DNA of 64,000 bases from Acidobacteriota bacterium (GCA_003223025.1 QHXR01000015.1:133882-197881); one strand, 5' to 3'; counted from the first letter of the stretch, positions 9,161-18,156 are shown. Notes: a model not told the origin generated them from the sequence alone. Translations and numbers: made by a program.

Positions 9161-9217
9161 TTTAAATTGCCACTAGCTTTAGCTAGTGGATGAAGCACAA
9201 AGGGCGTGGCTTTAGCC
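9161..9217. repeat. Right REP unit
   Basis: This is the second copy of the bipartite REP unit: the 30-bp segment 9161-9190 is identical to 8520-8549, and GGCTTTAGCC at 9208-9217 keeps the same 17-base spacing. The intervening bases are unrelated, which suggests that only the two palindromic parts are conserved. Confidence 0.85.
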
Positions 9218-9273
9218 GAAAAAAAAATAAAAGCTTCCTTTTGGCTTCAGCCATTCTGGCGTGGGACGACTAC

Positions 9274-10698
9274 CTACTCATTACATGTCCTGCGTTCGGG
9301 ATAACAAGACCGGTTATTCGTTACCGCACAGAATGCGTCAACACGGGCGGTCTCCATCCAGATTCCCCTGGACGGAAGGTTGCAGTCCCATCCGTAACCA
9401 GTCTCTTCGACCTCATCGACTATGTCGCCTGCTTTGTGAGTCGGTAAGTTGATGGGCCGCACCGACAAAGCCAGCGCCGCTATTCCTGAAACTATCGGAG
9501 CCGCCATAGATGTTCCGGACCACACGCCGTACCGGCCGCCCGGAATGGCACTGACGATGTCTTCGCCGGGTGCGACCGTTCGTTCCCAACGATCTCGCGG
9601 CGGGTCGACGGCATTTGCCATGGTCGAGAACGACGCCAGCAGATCAAGACGGGTGCTCGCACCGACACTCAAAATATTATCGTCGGTGTTGCTCCGCTCG
9701 GCGGCGGGATAAACCTTTGCCGCACCATTGCCGATCTGGCCGCCGTTGCCGGCACCGGCGACAAAAATAATTACGTCGTCGCTCAAGGTCCCGAACTGCT
9801 GCTCGCCCAGCATCGTAACTCCATCGCACGCGCTCGTCAGATCCTGGATAAACGTGTTGCTTTGCGGAGTAAGGTCCGGCGGATATCCGAAGCTCATATT
9901 GATCACATCGGCACCGTGCGATGATGCCCAAAGGATCGCGTCCTTCAATTTCCACAGATCGCTTTCGCCGTCCTGATTCAAAATTCGGATCGGCATTATC
10001 TTCGCTTCCGGCGCGACCAGTGCGATGATGCCGGCGACATGAGTCCCGTGACCGAAAACCGGATTCGTACGAAGCTCACCGACCTCGCTCGGATCGTCAT
10101 CACCATCGACGAAATCTTTTCCCTGAACAAGCTTACCCGCGAACGCAGGATGATTCAGATCGATGCCGGTATCGAGAACCGCGATGACAACCGGACGCGG
10201 CGTCTGAGGCGCCGGAGGATTTTGCATGAATCCTTTGGTGATCGCATGAGCCTGAGTCAACTTGACCGTTTTGGGGAACCACTGCGTCGCATATCCCTTC
10301 GCGCTTCCACCGATGGCCCACGATCGACCGATCGCCCACGACCGCCCAAGTGTCCACGGAAGCCCCTGACGTTCGACGACTTGGAGTTTTCTATTTGATT
10401 CGCGCTGAAAGATGCGACCATCGCCCTGCATCGCAGCGGCTATCTGACATGGCGTTTGATTATTGTCGTCGCGGATCTTCATCCGATACGTCGGTGGAGT
10501 TCCGACTTGATCGATCGGCGTCTGCTCAAGTCCGTACTGCGTCGCGACCGCCGGAAGATCGGCCTGATTCACAAGGTCGAGCAGGATCTGCTTTGGAACC
10601 GCCTCACATGTCTGAGCATTCGCCGCACCCGCAAAAGCGGCGAGACAAAGTGCAAGGATGAGAAAATTCTGCCTGGCGATAGCGAAAGCTCTAAACAT
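9274..10698 (-). CDS. Secreted S8 (subtilisin-like) serine protease
   Basis: The ATG at 10698, with GAGG eight bases upstream, gives 474 residues. A signal peptide (cleavage near AGAANA-Q) sends it out of the cytoplasm. The catalytic triad is Asp176 (VLDTGID), His217 (GHGTHVAG) and Ser397 (GTSMAAP); the oxyanion Asn is in AGAGNGG. Before the catalytic domain, residues 115-132 are three tandem hexapeptides (WTLGRS, WAIGRS, WAIGGS). The short C-terminal tail has four Cys. It lies 74 bases behind the CHAT protease gene on the same strand and is probably its functional partner or substrate. Confidence 0.92.
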   Translation of the reverse strand: MFRAFAIARQNFLILALCLAAFAGAANAQTCEAVPKQILLDLVNQADLPAVATQYGLEQTPIDQVGTPPTYRMKIRDDNNQTPCQIAAAMQGDGRIFQRESNRKLQVVERQGLPWTLGRSWAIGRSWAIGGSAKGYATQWFPKTVKLTQAHAITKGFMQNPPAPQTPRPVVIAVLDTGIDLNHPAFAGKLVQGKDFVDGDDDPSEVGELRTNPVFGHGTHVAGIIALVAPEAKIMPIRILNQDGESDLWKLKDAILWASSHGADVINMSFGYPPDLTPQSNTFIQDLTSACDGVTMLGEQQFGTLSDDVIIFVAGAGNGGQIGNGAAKVYPAAERSNTDDNILSVGASTRLDLLASFSTMANAVDPPRDRWERTVAPGEDIVSAIPGGRYGVWSGTSMAAPIVSGIAALALSVRPINLPTHKAGDIVDEVEETGYGWDCNLPSRGIWMETARVDAFCAVTNNRSCYPERRTCNE

Positions 10699-10772
10699 CG
10701 TAAACCTCGAAATATGACTTCTGCCTAGACACAGTGTCCGCGGCACCGGCAAAAAGACATCGACGAGAAATA

Positions 10773-13547
10773 TTATCCGATAACAAAAAAGGGTGACCAA
10801 AAGTACGGATGCTCGCCTCGGTCGACAAAAGTTTTCTGGGCAAATCTTAATGATGCGGCAACATCCGTCCCGCGTTGCAGATTAGTGTAAAACTCCTGCA
10901 TCAACCGGCTCGTCGCCTCGTCGTTTACCGTCCAAAGGCTTAGGACGATCGATCGAGCTCCGGCCGATAGAAACCCTCGGGCGAGTCCGAGAATCTCCTC
11001 TCCTGCGTGGACCTTGCTCAATCCGGTCTCGCACGCGCTCAACGTGACGAGCTTTGCCTTTAGCCGGATCGCATACAGATCGCGTACCGTCACCCAACCA
11101 TCCGCGAGATGAAGGCTTGAGAACATCGGATTGTCGGGGCGAAATTGTCCATGACATGCGAGATGGATCAGATCGGCGTCCGGAGCGTGTTTTTGGAATG
11201 CGGCGAATGTCGCGTTCTTCCCTACTTTCGTTCGCGCCTTTGGGAGCATGTTTGCAAGTTTGCCGACCTCATCGTTCACCAGCGGGATCCGTTCATCGGC
11301 ATACGCCATCAGAAATGAATTCCCCGGTGAGCTCGATCGTTTGGAATTCAAGCTCAACCAAACAGACACGCTCGGAGCGTACCTGACATCTCGCGATTTG
11401 ACGAGATACGTTGCTCCGTCGTACAGAGCATGAAACGGAACATAGTTCAAAACTCCTGACGGAATGACGACGAGATCCCGATCACCGAAGCTGCGCGCGA
11501 TCGGCTCGATCAGTTTCTCGTAAAGCATTCTGAGATACGCATCGGCGCGAGATTTTAGCTGCTCCGCGAATACGGCGAGTTGATCCCCGCCGAAGCGAAG
11601 CGCGCCGAACTGAAAGTGGAGTCCTTCGAGAAGCGATAAGACTTCGGTTTCGGATGCGATCTTGATGACATATTCGATCCGATCATTCGTCACGACGAAT
11701 GCTGAGATCGTCCCGGAGTCTGAGACAAATTCGACGACTGCATTGCGCTCTCCAATCTGTTTTTGAAGCGCGTCGATGGTCATCGTCGTGCCCTTTTGCG
11801 TCCGCGTTCGCGCTCGCGCATGACTTCGCAAACTTGCAGACGCCAGCTTCTTCTCTCGATCGCCAATCTGCTTTTGTAGAGCGGAAACTTCATCGCCCTC
11901 GACGCGTGCGAGACGACTGTAAAGCCAATTTAATTCTTCACGGAGCTTTGTCGTTTCATCGTTCTTACTCGATTGACTGCGGGACGTCACAGCATCCAGA
12001 AGCGATCGCGATCGTGCACGCTCGACAGTTAGAAACGCATTCTCGAGATCTCCGTTTTCAATATAAAGACGTGCGAGGTTTTCGTACGGCTCGAGCGACT
12101 TTGCCAAAAACGCCATCTGATATTCTTCGCCCGGCAGCGGAGCGCGTGCCGACTCTACGGATTCGATCGCCGCCTCGAACATCGACTCGGCATGTCGCGA
12201 GTCGCCAGTTTCACGAGCGATCACGCCTAACGAATTCATCGTCGCTTGCGCGGTCGCCGGCTGCTCGAGTTTGGTCGCACGCTTTAAGACGTTGTTCAGA
12301 AGTTGTTTCGCTTCATCGAAATGGCCGAGCCGCGACGTCGCCTCTCCCCGAAGCCATTCCGCCGCGATCTCGAGCCGGCTATTATCGCTTTCGCGAAGTA
12401 CGGCGTGACTTTCACTTGCAAGCTTGAGAGCAACATTGAAATGTCGGGCGGCGAGCTCGACGGACGCGAGCCGTAACGCAACTGCAGCCGACGCCGTGCG
12501 GTTTTGCTCGCGTTCGTAGAGCTGCGCCGCTCGTTTTAGCTCGCGACGTGCGATCGTGAAATTTCCAGCGGAGATCGATGTTCGGCCAAAGCTTGCACGC
12601 GCACGAGCTTCTTCGGCGCGCATTTTCAAACGGCTTAGCGCGGGAATTACACGGCGATAAATATCAGACGCTTCGGCATTCAAGTTGAGTTCGGAATAGA
12701 TGTCGGCGATCTCGAGATCCGCGATCGCAGATTGATGCGGCATCTCAAGTTTTTCATATCGTGTGCGTGAGTTTTCGATCAGACGGATCGCATCCGCATA
12801 ACGTCCTCGAAATAGCGCGAGGTTTCCCATGCTCGCTTCGATCTCCGCCACGGTCACCGACATGCGTGCTCGACGCGCACTTGCGAGAGCCCGTTCGTAA
12901 AATTCTTCTGCTCGTTTGAAATCGTTTAGCTCGGCATACGTGTTTGCGAGCCCATTCTCGGCCATAGTCTGCCACGTTTGCTCGCCGAGTTTCTTGAAAC
13001 GCCGGTACGCCGACAAACAATATTTTTCGGCGAGCTTATATTGATCGCGACGCGAAACGATGTTGCTGAGATTCATCTCGATCTTGCCCGCGGCGAGCTG
13101 GTCGCGATGCAGTTTGAAAATTTGCAAAGCCCGTTCGCCGGTTCGCTGAGCGGCGTGATAACGGCCGAGCATCGCAAGTGCGATAAGCTTCGCGACGAGC
13201 GGCTGCGCCGACTCATGTTCGCGACCGAGTTTCGCAAGTTTTTTCGATGCTGTGTCGAGATGTTCCGCCGCCGACTCCAATTTTCCACCGGTGATATCGG
13301 CGATCCCCTCAACCCAATTTGTAAGAGCGAGCACCTCGGGATCACGCGAAACTTCGCTTAATGACCGCAGCGATGCCGCCGCCTTTTGCGCCGCGACGGG
13401 CTCCGTCGTCCATACGCGATAGCAGTGATCCTTAAGCTCACGCGCGAGATCCGCGTCGGCGAGCGCGGGATTGTCGGCGATCAATTTTTTTCGCTGCGTC
13501 TTATTGCCCGCCTGCATCAAGCGCGAGGCGAGTGTCGATCGTTTCAT
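10773..13547 (-). CDS. TPR-CHAT protein, caspase-like protease
   Basis: The 924-residue protein has about 12 TPR-like helix pairs in residues 40-530 and a short coiled coil near 540-600. A C-terminal CHAT domain covers about 620-924. The caspase-type dyad is visible as His799 (HLACHG) and Cys839 (LSACETG), followed by GEEILGLARGFL and SLWTVND, all typical of active CHAT proteases. The ATG at 13547 is preferred over an upstream TTG that overlaps a terminator. No signal peptide is seen, so it acts in the cytoplasm. By analogy with CHAT/separase relatives it may sense something through the TPRs and cleave a partner; the target is unknown. Confidence 0.9.
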   Translation of the reverse strand: MKRSTLASRLMQAGNKTQRKKLIADNPALADADLARELKDHCYRVWTTEPVAAQKAAASLRSLSEVSRDPEVLALTNWVEGIADITGGKLESAAEHLDTASKKLAKLGREHESAQPLVAKLIALAMLGRYHAAQRTGERALQIFKLHRDQLAAGKIEMNLSNIVSRRDQYKLAEKYCLSAYRRFKKLGEQTWQTMAENGLANTYAELNDFKRAEEFYERALASARRARMSVTVAEIEASMGNLALFRGRYADAIRLIENSRTRYEKLEMPHQSAIADLEIADIYSELNLNAEASDIYRRVIPALSRLKMRAEEARARASFGRTSISAGNFTIARRELKRAAQLYEREQNRTASAAVALRLASVELAARHFNVALKLASESHAVLRESDNSRLEIAAEWLRGEATSRLGHFDEAKQLLNNVLKRATKLEQPATAQATMNSLGVIARETGDSRHAESMFEAAIESVESARAPLPGEEYQMAFLAKSLEPYENLARLYIENGDLENAFLTVERARSRSLLDAVTSRSQSSKNDETTKLREELNWLYSRLARVEGDEVSALQKQIGDREKKLASASLRSHARARTRTQKGTTMTIDALQKQIGERNAVVEFVSDSGTISAFVVTNDRIEYVIKIASETEVLSLLEGLHFQFGALRFGGDQLAVFAEQLKSRADAYLRMLYEKLIEPIARSFGDRDLVVIPSGVLNYVPFHALYDGATYLVKSRDVRYAPSVSVWLSLNSKRSSSPGNSFLMAYADERIPLVNDEVGKLANMLPKARTKVGKNATFAAFQKHAPDADLIHLACHGQFRPDNPMFSSLHLADGWVTVRDLYAIRLKAKLVTLSACETGLSKVHAGEEILGLARGFLSAGARSIVLSLWTVNDEATSRLMQEFYTNLQRGTDVAASLRFAQKTFVDRGEHPYFWSPFFVIG

Positions 13548-13584
13548 GCGCGTACTGCTAACACGAACGATATTAACGGATGAC

Positions 13585-13616
13585 AAAAAAAGCGGGAAGC
13601 TATATTGGCTTCCCGC
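13585..13616 (-). terminator. Intrinsic terminator inside the sigma-CHAT cluster
   Basis: The minus strand has a perfect 9-bp stem (arms 13608-13616 and 13592-13600, GCGGGAAGC with GCTTCCCGC) with a seven-base loop. Seven T residues follow (13591-13585). It lies between the stop of the 161-residue protein and the CHAT start. Transcripts from the sigma factor side should therefore mostly end here unless read-through is regulated. Confidence 0.88.
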
Positions 13617-13640
13617 AATAATTTTCGAAGAGGCAACTTG

Positions 13641-14126
13641 CTAACTGATGTTGATGCCTTTTAACTCGATCTCGATCGTCGTTCCGCGGATCGTGAGCTG
13701 ATAATTTCCCTCCGGAATATTATCGAATCTAAATTCGCTGGCTTCGTTCGTGATAGTTTCAAATGTCTTTGCATCGTCAGACAATCCCGCTTTAGCATCG
13801 GCGAAGCCTTCGCCCAGGACCTGGCCGCGGATCGTAAAACCTTTCTTTTCCCTTTCTATTCTGAGATCGACCGCGTTCTCATCTGCACGATACAGGATCT
13901 GTCGAACGCTGCCCGTTGACGCCGAGCGTTCGCCGAATGCCGGATTGTTCGGGGCAATCTCCATTTGAAAAACGGCGACGAGTTTTTTGATTAGCGAAGG
14001 TTTTGGTTCGGCGGCGCGGCTGCGAAACAGGTTGCCCGCCCATTGAATCGAGTCAACCGTTGCATCGACCGAATCGTCCCGCCGCATCAGCTCTAATATG
14101 TTTTGTAGGTTTTTTTCCGTGGACAT
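13641..14126 (-). CDS. Small beta-rich protein of the ECF-CHAT cluster
   Basis: This 161-residue soluble protein has no signal peptide. Residues 1-55 look helical. Residues 80-161 form a beta-rich module (VDLRIEREKKGFTIRGQVLG, then FRFDNIPEGNYQLTIRG) resembling a carboxypeptidase-regulatory/transthyretin-like fold. I do not recognise a named family. It lies 67 bases downstream of the sigma factor and ends just before an intrinsic terminator, so it is the natural partner of that sigma factor. A role as sigma regulator or adaptor to the CHAT protease is only inference. Confidence 0.7.
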   Translation of the reverse strand: MSTEKNLQNILELMRRDDSVDATVDSIQWAGNLFRSRAAEPKPSLIKKLVAVFQMEIAPNNPAFGERSASTGSVRQILYRADENAVDLRIEREKKGFTIRGQVLGEGFADAKAGLSDDAKTFETITNEASEFRFDNIPEGNYQLTIRGTTIEIELKGINIS

Positions 14127-14193
14127 CGCTTTATAACGGCTCTATGCCGCTTCAATAGAACAGTGCGGGCTTGTAATAAAAAAAGACACTCTT

Positions 14194-14790
14194 TTATTTC
14201 GCCAGCAATTTTTCGAGCTTCTTCAAACACCGCGAACGAAGCGGACTGATACTAGTCTCTCCGACGCCGACCTCGGCCGCGACTTCCGAATAGCTCGCCG
14301 CGGATGCGCGTAAATACAACATCGAAATAATCTTCTGACATCGCTCCTCAAGCAGTTTCAGCGCCGTTCGGATCAAGTGCTGCTGCTCGAGCTCGATCAG
14401 CATCTCGTCGGCGAGCGGTGCGGCGTCCTTAAGCTTCGCCATCTCGCGCTCCATTTCTTCATCGGTCTCGGGCGAATACAATCCCTTCGACCCGCGAACG
14501 GTCGCCCATGTCTTGAACTTCGCAGTCGTAACGATCCATGAGCGGATCTTCTCCGGCTGTTCGATCTCATCGATCTTTTCGAACAGTGTGAGAAACACCT
14601 CCTGAAATACGTCAGCCGATTGTTCGTCGGTCAGTCCGGCTCGCCGCGGGATCGCATAGATCAATCGCTGATACCGTACGACCAGCTCGTCCCATGCCGA
14701 TTGGCTTCCGTCGCGACAATCTCTGATCAGCTCGGCATCGGAGCGTTCGAGAGTCGAGGCCGGAAATTTAGTGTGCGTCGTTCCGCTCAT
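14194..14790 (-). CDS. ECF-type RNA polymerase sigma factor
   Basis: The 198-residue protein has a sigma-70 region 2 (WDELVVRYQRLIYAI through SADVFQEVFLTLFEKI, residues about 35-80). A region 4 helix-turn-helix lies near the C-terminus (SYSEVAAEVGVGETSISPLR). Region 3 is absent, as in ECF sigma factors. The ATG at 14790 is used; the TTG one codon earlier is also possible. No transmembrane anti-sigma gene is adjacent, and a small soluble protein follows instead. It most likely drives the downstream minus-strand genes, including the CHAT and S8 proteases. Confidence 0.88.
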   Translation of the reverse strand: MSGTTHTKFPASTLERSDAELIRDCRDGSQSAWDELVVRYQRLIYAIPRRAGLTDEQSADVFQEVFLTLFEKIDEIEQPEKIRSWIVTTAKFKTWATVRGSKGLYSPETDEEMEREMAKLKDAAPLADEMLIELEQQHLIRTALKLLEERCQKIISMLYLRASAASYSEVAAEVGVGETSISPLRSRCLKKLEKLLAK

Positions 14791-14923
14791 CAAGTTAGTT
14801 GATTTTCAGTTAAAAGCCGCGGGATGGCAATGCCCGCGCGCTCGGGTGTGTGATAACATTTGGTTCTCGTACGTATAAAACTTTTGTATCGCAAAGGGCC
14901 GCTGCTTCGGCTCTTTTTACACG

Positions 14924-16177
14924 ATGGATAAATTCTTAGTTCGCGGCGGACGGCCGCTCAAAGGAAAGATCGAGATCGGCGGAGCAAAAAATTCGGCCCT
15001 GCCTTGTCTTGCTGCGACGCTCCTGACCGCCGAAACTGTCACGTTGCACAACGTCCCGTATGTAAAGGACTTGATCACGCAGCGGCGCTTGCTCGAAGAT
15101 CTCGGCGCGACCGTACTGACACCTGAGCTGCGAACTCATAAAGTGACGGCGAAAAATGTTCAGTTGTTTGAAGCTCCGTATCATTTGGTGAAAACGATGC
15201 GTGCGAGCGTGCTCGCGCTCGGACCGCTGCTCGCTCGATTCGGCCAGGCGAAAGTTAGCCTGCCGGGCGGATGTGCGATCGGAACTCGTCCGATCGATCT
15301 TCATCTGAAAGCATTCGAGCAACTCGGTGCGACGGTGTCTTTGGAATCGGGTGATGTCGTCGCACGCGCGCCGAAGGGACGTCTCACGGGTGCGAACATC
15401 GCGTTTGAAAAAGTCACCGTTACGGGAACCGAGAACGTGATGATGGCGGCTTCACTGGCGGACGGCAAAACGATTATCAGTAACGCGGCGCAGGAACCGG
15501 AGATCGAAGATCTCGCCGAGCTTCTGAACAAGATGGGCGCTCGCATCAAAGGCGCCGGCACTCCGACGATGGAGATCGAAGGTGTCGAGGCGCTTGGCGG
15601 AGCGCAGCACACGATCATTCCCGACCGTATCGAAACGGGCACGTTCATCGTCGCTGCCGCGATCACCGGTGGAGAGATCGAGGTTAAAGGCTGTAACCCC
15701 GATCACATTCGCGCCGTCATAAAAGAGTTAACGTCCGCGGGCGTCGACATCGAAGAATTAAATCCCAGCACTCTTTTAGTGAAGCGATATCCGCTTTTTC
15801 CCACCGACATGCAGGCGCAGTACATGGCGCTCATGACGCAGGCGGAAGGGACATCGAAGATCACGGAAACAATCTTCGAGAATCGTTTCATGCATGCCTC
15901 AGAATTGATCCGAATGGGAGCCGATATTCATATCTCGGGAAATACGGCGACGGTCAGCGGTCCGCGGAAACTTGCCGGGGCACCGATCATCGCGTCGGAT
16001 TTGCGTGCATCGGCGTCGCTGGTTCTCGCCGCATTGTGTGCGTCGGGTGAAACGTTGATCGATCGCGTCTATCACATCGACCGCGGCTACGAGACGATCG
16101 TCCGGAAGCTTAGATCGCTCGGAGCCGACATCGAACGGATCACCGATAATCTCGCGACTGACGAGCAGGGCGCGTGA
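14924..16177 (+). CDS. murA: UDP-N-acetylglucosamine 1-carboxyvinyltransferase
   Basis: This enzyme transfers enolpyruvate from PEP to UDP-GlcNAc, the first committed step of peptidoglycan synthesis, in the cytoplasm. The 417-residue length is standard. GGAKNSALP near residue 19 and the PEP-binding cysteine loop [16 protein letters not shown] (Cys near 115) are intact, so the enzyme would be of the fosfomycin-binding Cys type. The duplicated EPT-synthase fold is full length. A heptamer hairpin follows immediately after the stop. Confidence 0.97.
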   Translation: MDKFLVRGGRPLKGKIEIGGAKNSALPCLAATLLTAETVTLHNVPYVKDLITQRRLLEDLGATVLTPELRTHKVTAKNVQLFEAPYHLVKTMRASVLALGPLLARFGQAKVSLPGGCAIGTRPIDLHLKAFEQLGATVSLESGDVVARAPKGRLTGANIAFEKVTVTGTENVMMAASLADGKTIISNAAQEPEIEDLAELLNKMGARIKGAGTPTMEIEGVEALGGAQHTIIPDRIETGTFIVAAAITGGEIEVKGCNPDHIRAVIKELTSAGVDIEELNPSTLLVKRYPLFPTDMQAQYMALMTQAEGTSKITETIFENRFMHASELIRMGADIHISGNTATVSGPRKLAGAPIIASDLRASASLVLAALCASGETLIDRVYHIDRGYETIVRKLRSLGADIERITDNLATDEQGA

Positions 16178-16180
16178 GAG

Positions 16181-16309
16181 GCGATTAGCAATTAGCGATT
16201 AGCAATTAGCAATACGCAGGAGCGATACGCGCAGACTACTTCAAATTTGATCCGCAATTTATTAACTTATTGCTATTTGCTAATTGCTAATTGCTAATTG
16301 CTTACTGCT
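16181..16309. repeat. Heptamer-periodic inverted repeat (unit GCAATTA)
   Basis: The left arm 16181-16214 reads as 7-bp units GCGATTA, GCAATTA, GCGATTA, GCAATTA, GCAATA. The right arm 16268-16309 reads TATTGCT, ATTTGCT, three AATTGCT, TACTGCT. The arms are complementary, giving a long hairpin with a loop of about 53 bases. It starts three bases after the murA stop and ends 12 bases before the HIT gene. Confidence 0.88.
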
Positions 16310-16321
16310 TCCCCGTAACTT

Positions 16322-16672
16322 ATGAAAGTTGATGACTGCATCTTCTGTAAGATCGCCGCCGGCGAAATTCCTTCGACGAATGTGTTCGAAGATGACGTGT
16401 GCGTCGCTTTCAACGATTTGAGCCCGCAGGCACCGGAGCACATTCTTATCATCCCGCGCGATCATATTGATTCGCTCGATAAAGCCGACGCGTCGAATAA
16501 GGCTCCGCTCGGACATTTGCTCCTAACCGCCGCCGAGATCGCACGTGAGAAGGGCTTCGCGGAAAACGGCTACCGCGTTGTCATAAACACAAATTCCGAC
16601 GGCGGTCAGACGGTCTTTCACCTGCACGTTCATCTTCTGGCCGGACGTCCGTTTGTTTTTCCTCCCGGATGA
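16322..16672 (+). CDS. HIT family protein (HINT-like)
   Basis: This 116-residue cytoplasmic protein has the histidine-triad signature VFHLHVHLLAG at its C-terminus and the CIFCKI zinc-type motif at the N-terminus, as in HINT/PKCI proteins. Such enzymes hydrolyse nucleoside phosphoramidates such as AMP-lysine. The length is full. It lies 16 bases before the TPR lipoprotein gene, so the two may be co-transcribed. Confidence 0.93.
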   Translation: MKVDDCIFCKIAAGEIPSTNVFEDDVCVAFNDLSPQAPEHILIIPRDHIDSLDKADASNKAPLGHLLLTAAEIAREKGFAENGYRVVINTNSDGGQTVFHLHVHLLAGRPFVFPPG

Positions 16673-16688
16673 TCTATAAAATTTCTCG

Positions 16689-17507
16689 ATGCGCAATCTG
16701 CTACTAGTTTTGGGATTTTCAGTCGTACTCGTTTCTGCGGGTTGCACTCGCAGCGCGCCGAACGAAACGAATGAGAACTCCGCTGCGGCGACCGAGCTAT
16801 CACAATTCACGGATCCAAATCTCGCGTTGGCAGAAGGAACAAAGTTTCTCGATACCGGCGAGACCGACAAAGCCATCGATGCGTTGAGTCAGGCAGTTAA
16901 GTTGAATCCGGAACTCGGAGAAGCGTGGTTCAAACTCGGTATCGCCTATGCTCTTGCGGAGAAGCGGGACGAGACCCTGGAAACGACGCGTCCGGAGTCG
17001 TCGTCAAATGATAAGAAACCGACCAAGACAAATTCGGAAAAAGCCTTCGAAAAAGCAGTCGCGGCTTATAAGAAGATCACGAGTCAAAACGATCAGGATG
17101 ACGTCGCATACTTCAATCTCGGTCGTGCGTACAACAAGCTCAACGAAGACGAGGATGCGGCCAAGGCGCTAAAACAGGCGGTCAAGTTAAAACCGGATGA
17201 CACCGAGTATCAAACCGAGCTCGGTGCGATCCTGATAAAGCTTGCTCAATATCACGAGGCAATAGCACCGCTAAAAAAAGCTCTTGAGCTCGATCCCGAT
17301 AACATCCGCGCCCAGGAATTGCTCGAAGACGCCGAAGCCGGCCGCAGCCGCGTGAACTACGCATCGACGCCGAAGAAGCCTTCAAATTCGAATGCGAGCT
17401 CGAATTCTAACTCGAATACTGCTCCGCCATCGGATAACAGACCGCCGCCACCGCCGCCCGAGTCGAATACGGCGAAACCCCGTCCGACGCCTACACGCCC
17501 ATCTTAA
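16689..17507 (+). CDS. TPR lipoprotein
   Basis: The 272-residue protein has a lipoprotein signal with lipobox VSAGC (Cys19). Four TPR-like pairs follow, for example AIDALSQAVKLNPELGEAWF, VAYFNLGRAYNKL and AIAPLKKALELDPDN. The C-terminal tail, from about residue 230, is a low-complexity Asn/Ser then Pro-rich segment. It is probably anchored to a membrane facing the periplasm and used as a protein-interaction scaffold. The partner is unknown. Confidence 0.85.
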   Translation: MRNLLLVLGFSVVLVSAGCTRSAPNETNENSAAATELSQFTDPNLALAEGTKFLDTGETDKAIDALSQAVKLNPELGEAWFKLGIAYALAEKRDETLETTRPESSSNDKKPTKTNSEKAFEKAVAAYKKITSQNDQDDVAYFNLGRAYNKLNEDEDAAKALKQAVKLKPDDTEYQTELGAILIKLAQYHEAIAPLKKALELDPDNIRAQELLEDAEAGRSRVNYASTPKKPSNSNASSNSNSNTAPPSDNRPPPPPPESNTAKPRPTPTRPS

Positions 17508-17610
17508 TTGTATTGCGGTGTACATTGTGGCACCGCATTTGCCAATAGACCCAGCAGTAAGCCCTAGGTGTATGGATTTGCGCCGACGGGGACCGTTAGT
17601 TGGAGAGGGT

Positions 17611-17979
17611 ATGAAGTCGAAAGTTTTGGTCGTTGAAGATTACGAGGACACGCGGGAATTCATGAAGTTCCTGCTTCAGGATTACGGTTTTGACGTCGCC
17701 GAGGCGACCAATGGCTTCGAAGCCGTTGAGGCCGTAAAACGTCAGGTTCCGGACTTGATCCTAATGGATATATCGATGCCGGGCATGGACGGACTGACTG
17801 CAGCTCGCAAGATTCGCGAGCAAAGCAACGGATCACGGACTCCGGCAATTATCGCGATTACGGCCTACGGTGAAGCAGCTCGAAAGAAGGCTCTCGAGGC
17901 GGGATGTGACGGATCGCTCAGCAAGCCGATAAATTTCGAGGACCTCGAACCTGTACTAGCTCGATACTTGTCGAAATAA
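17611..17979 (+). CDS. Single-domain response regulator
   Basis: The ATG at 17611, behind a GGAGAGG site, gives 122 residues that are only a receiver (REC) domain. The acidic pocket (VVEDYED), the phosphoacceptor Asp in LILMDISMPGMDG, the Thr in AITAYG and the Lys in SLSKPIN are all present. It has no output domain, so it works as a CheY/DivK-like relay. No histidine kinase is adjacent; the GAF/sigma-54 activator follows after a terminator and could be functionally linked. Confidence 0.92.
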   Translation: MKSKVLVVEDYEDTREFMKFLLQDYGFDVAEATNGFEAVEAVKRQVPDLILMDISMPGMDGLTAARKIREQSNGSRTPAIIAITAYGEAARKKALEAGCDGSLSKPINFEDLEPVLARYLSK

Positions 17980-18007
17980 AATCGCACACTTTAAATTCCG
18001 GAACAGT

Positions 18008-18050
18008 AAGGCGTCGAGCATGGCTTCGACGCCTTTTTACTTTTTTTTTT
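18008..18050 (+). terminator. Intrinsic terminator after the response regulator
   Basis: A perfect 10-bp stem (AAGGCGTCGA at 18008-18017 with TCGACGCCTT at 18026-18035) has an eight-base loop. It is followed by TTTTTAC and a run of ten T at 18041-18050. It sits about 30 bases after the receiver gene and separates it from the sigma-54 activator gene. Confidence 0.93.
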
Positions 18051-18156
18051 TACGATGTTGGCCGCGGCTCCTTTGCGTCCAAACGGCCCAGGTTCGGCCC
18101 AGCGTGTATCAACTTGACATCGGATCGACCCAAGCCCAAATATAAGCGTTGACCAT

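Larger units (their letters stand above)
8520..9217 (+). mobile_element. RAYT transposase locus bounded by duplicated REP units
   Basis: A 57-bp bipartite unit occurs on both sides of the transposase gene. The left copy is 8520-8576 and the right copy 9161-9217. Each has an identical 30-bp segment containing CCACTAGCTTTAGCTAGTGG, then exactly 17 variable bases, then GGCTTTAGCC. Between gene and right unit lie further related palindromes (GGCTGAAGCC, GGCTAAAGCC and CCTCCACCTAAAAGGTGGAGG at 9119-9139). This is the layout of a REP/RAYT locus (REPtron). Related GGCTTTAGCC words fill the gap at 31.3-31.5 kb. Confidence 0.8.

Noticed and set aside
16181..16309. CRISPR-like array of short repeats
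   Set aside because: The units are only 7 bp, tandem without spacers and arranged as an inverted pair; no cas genes are in the window.
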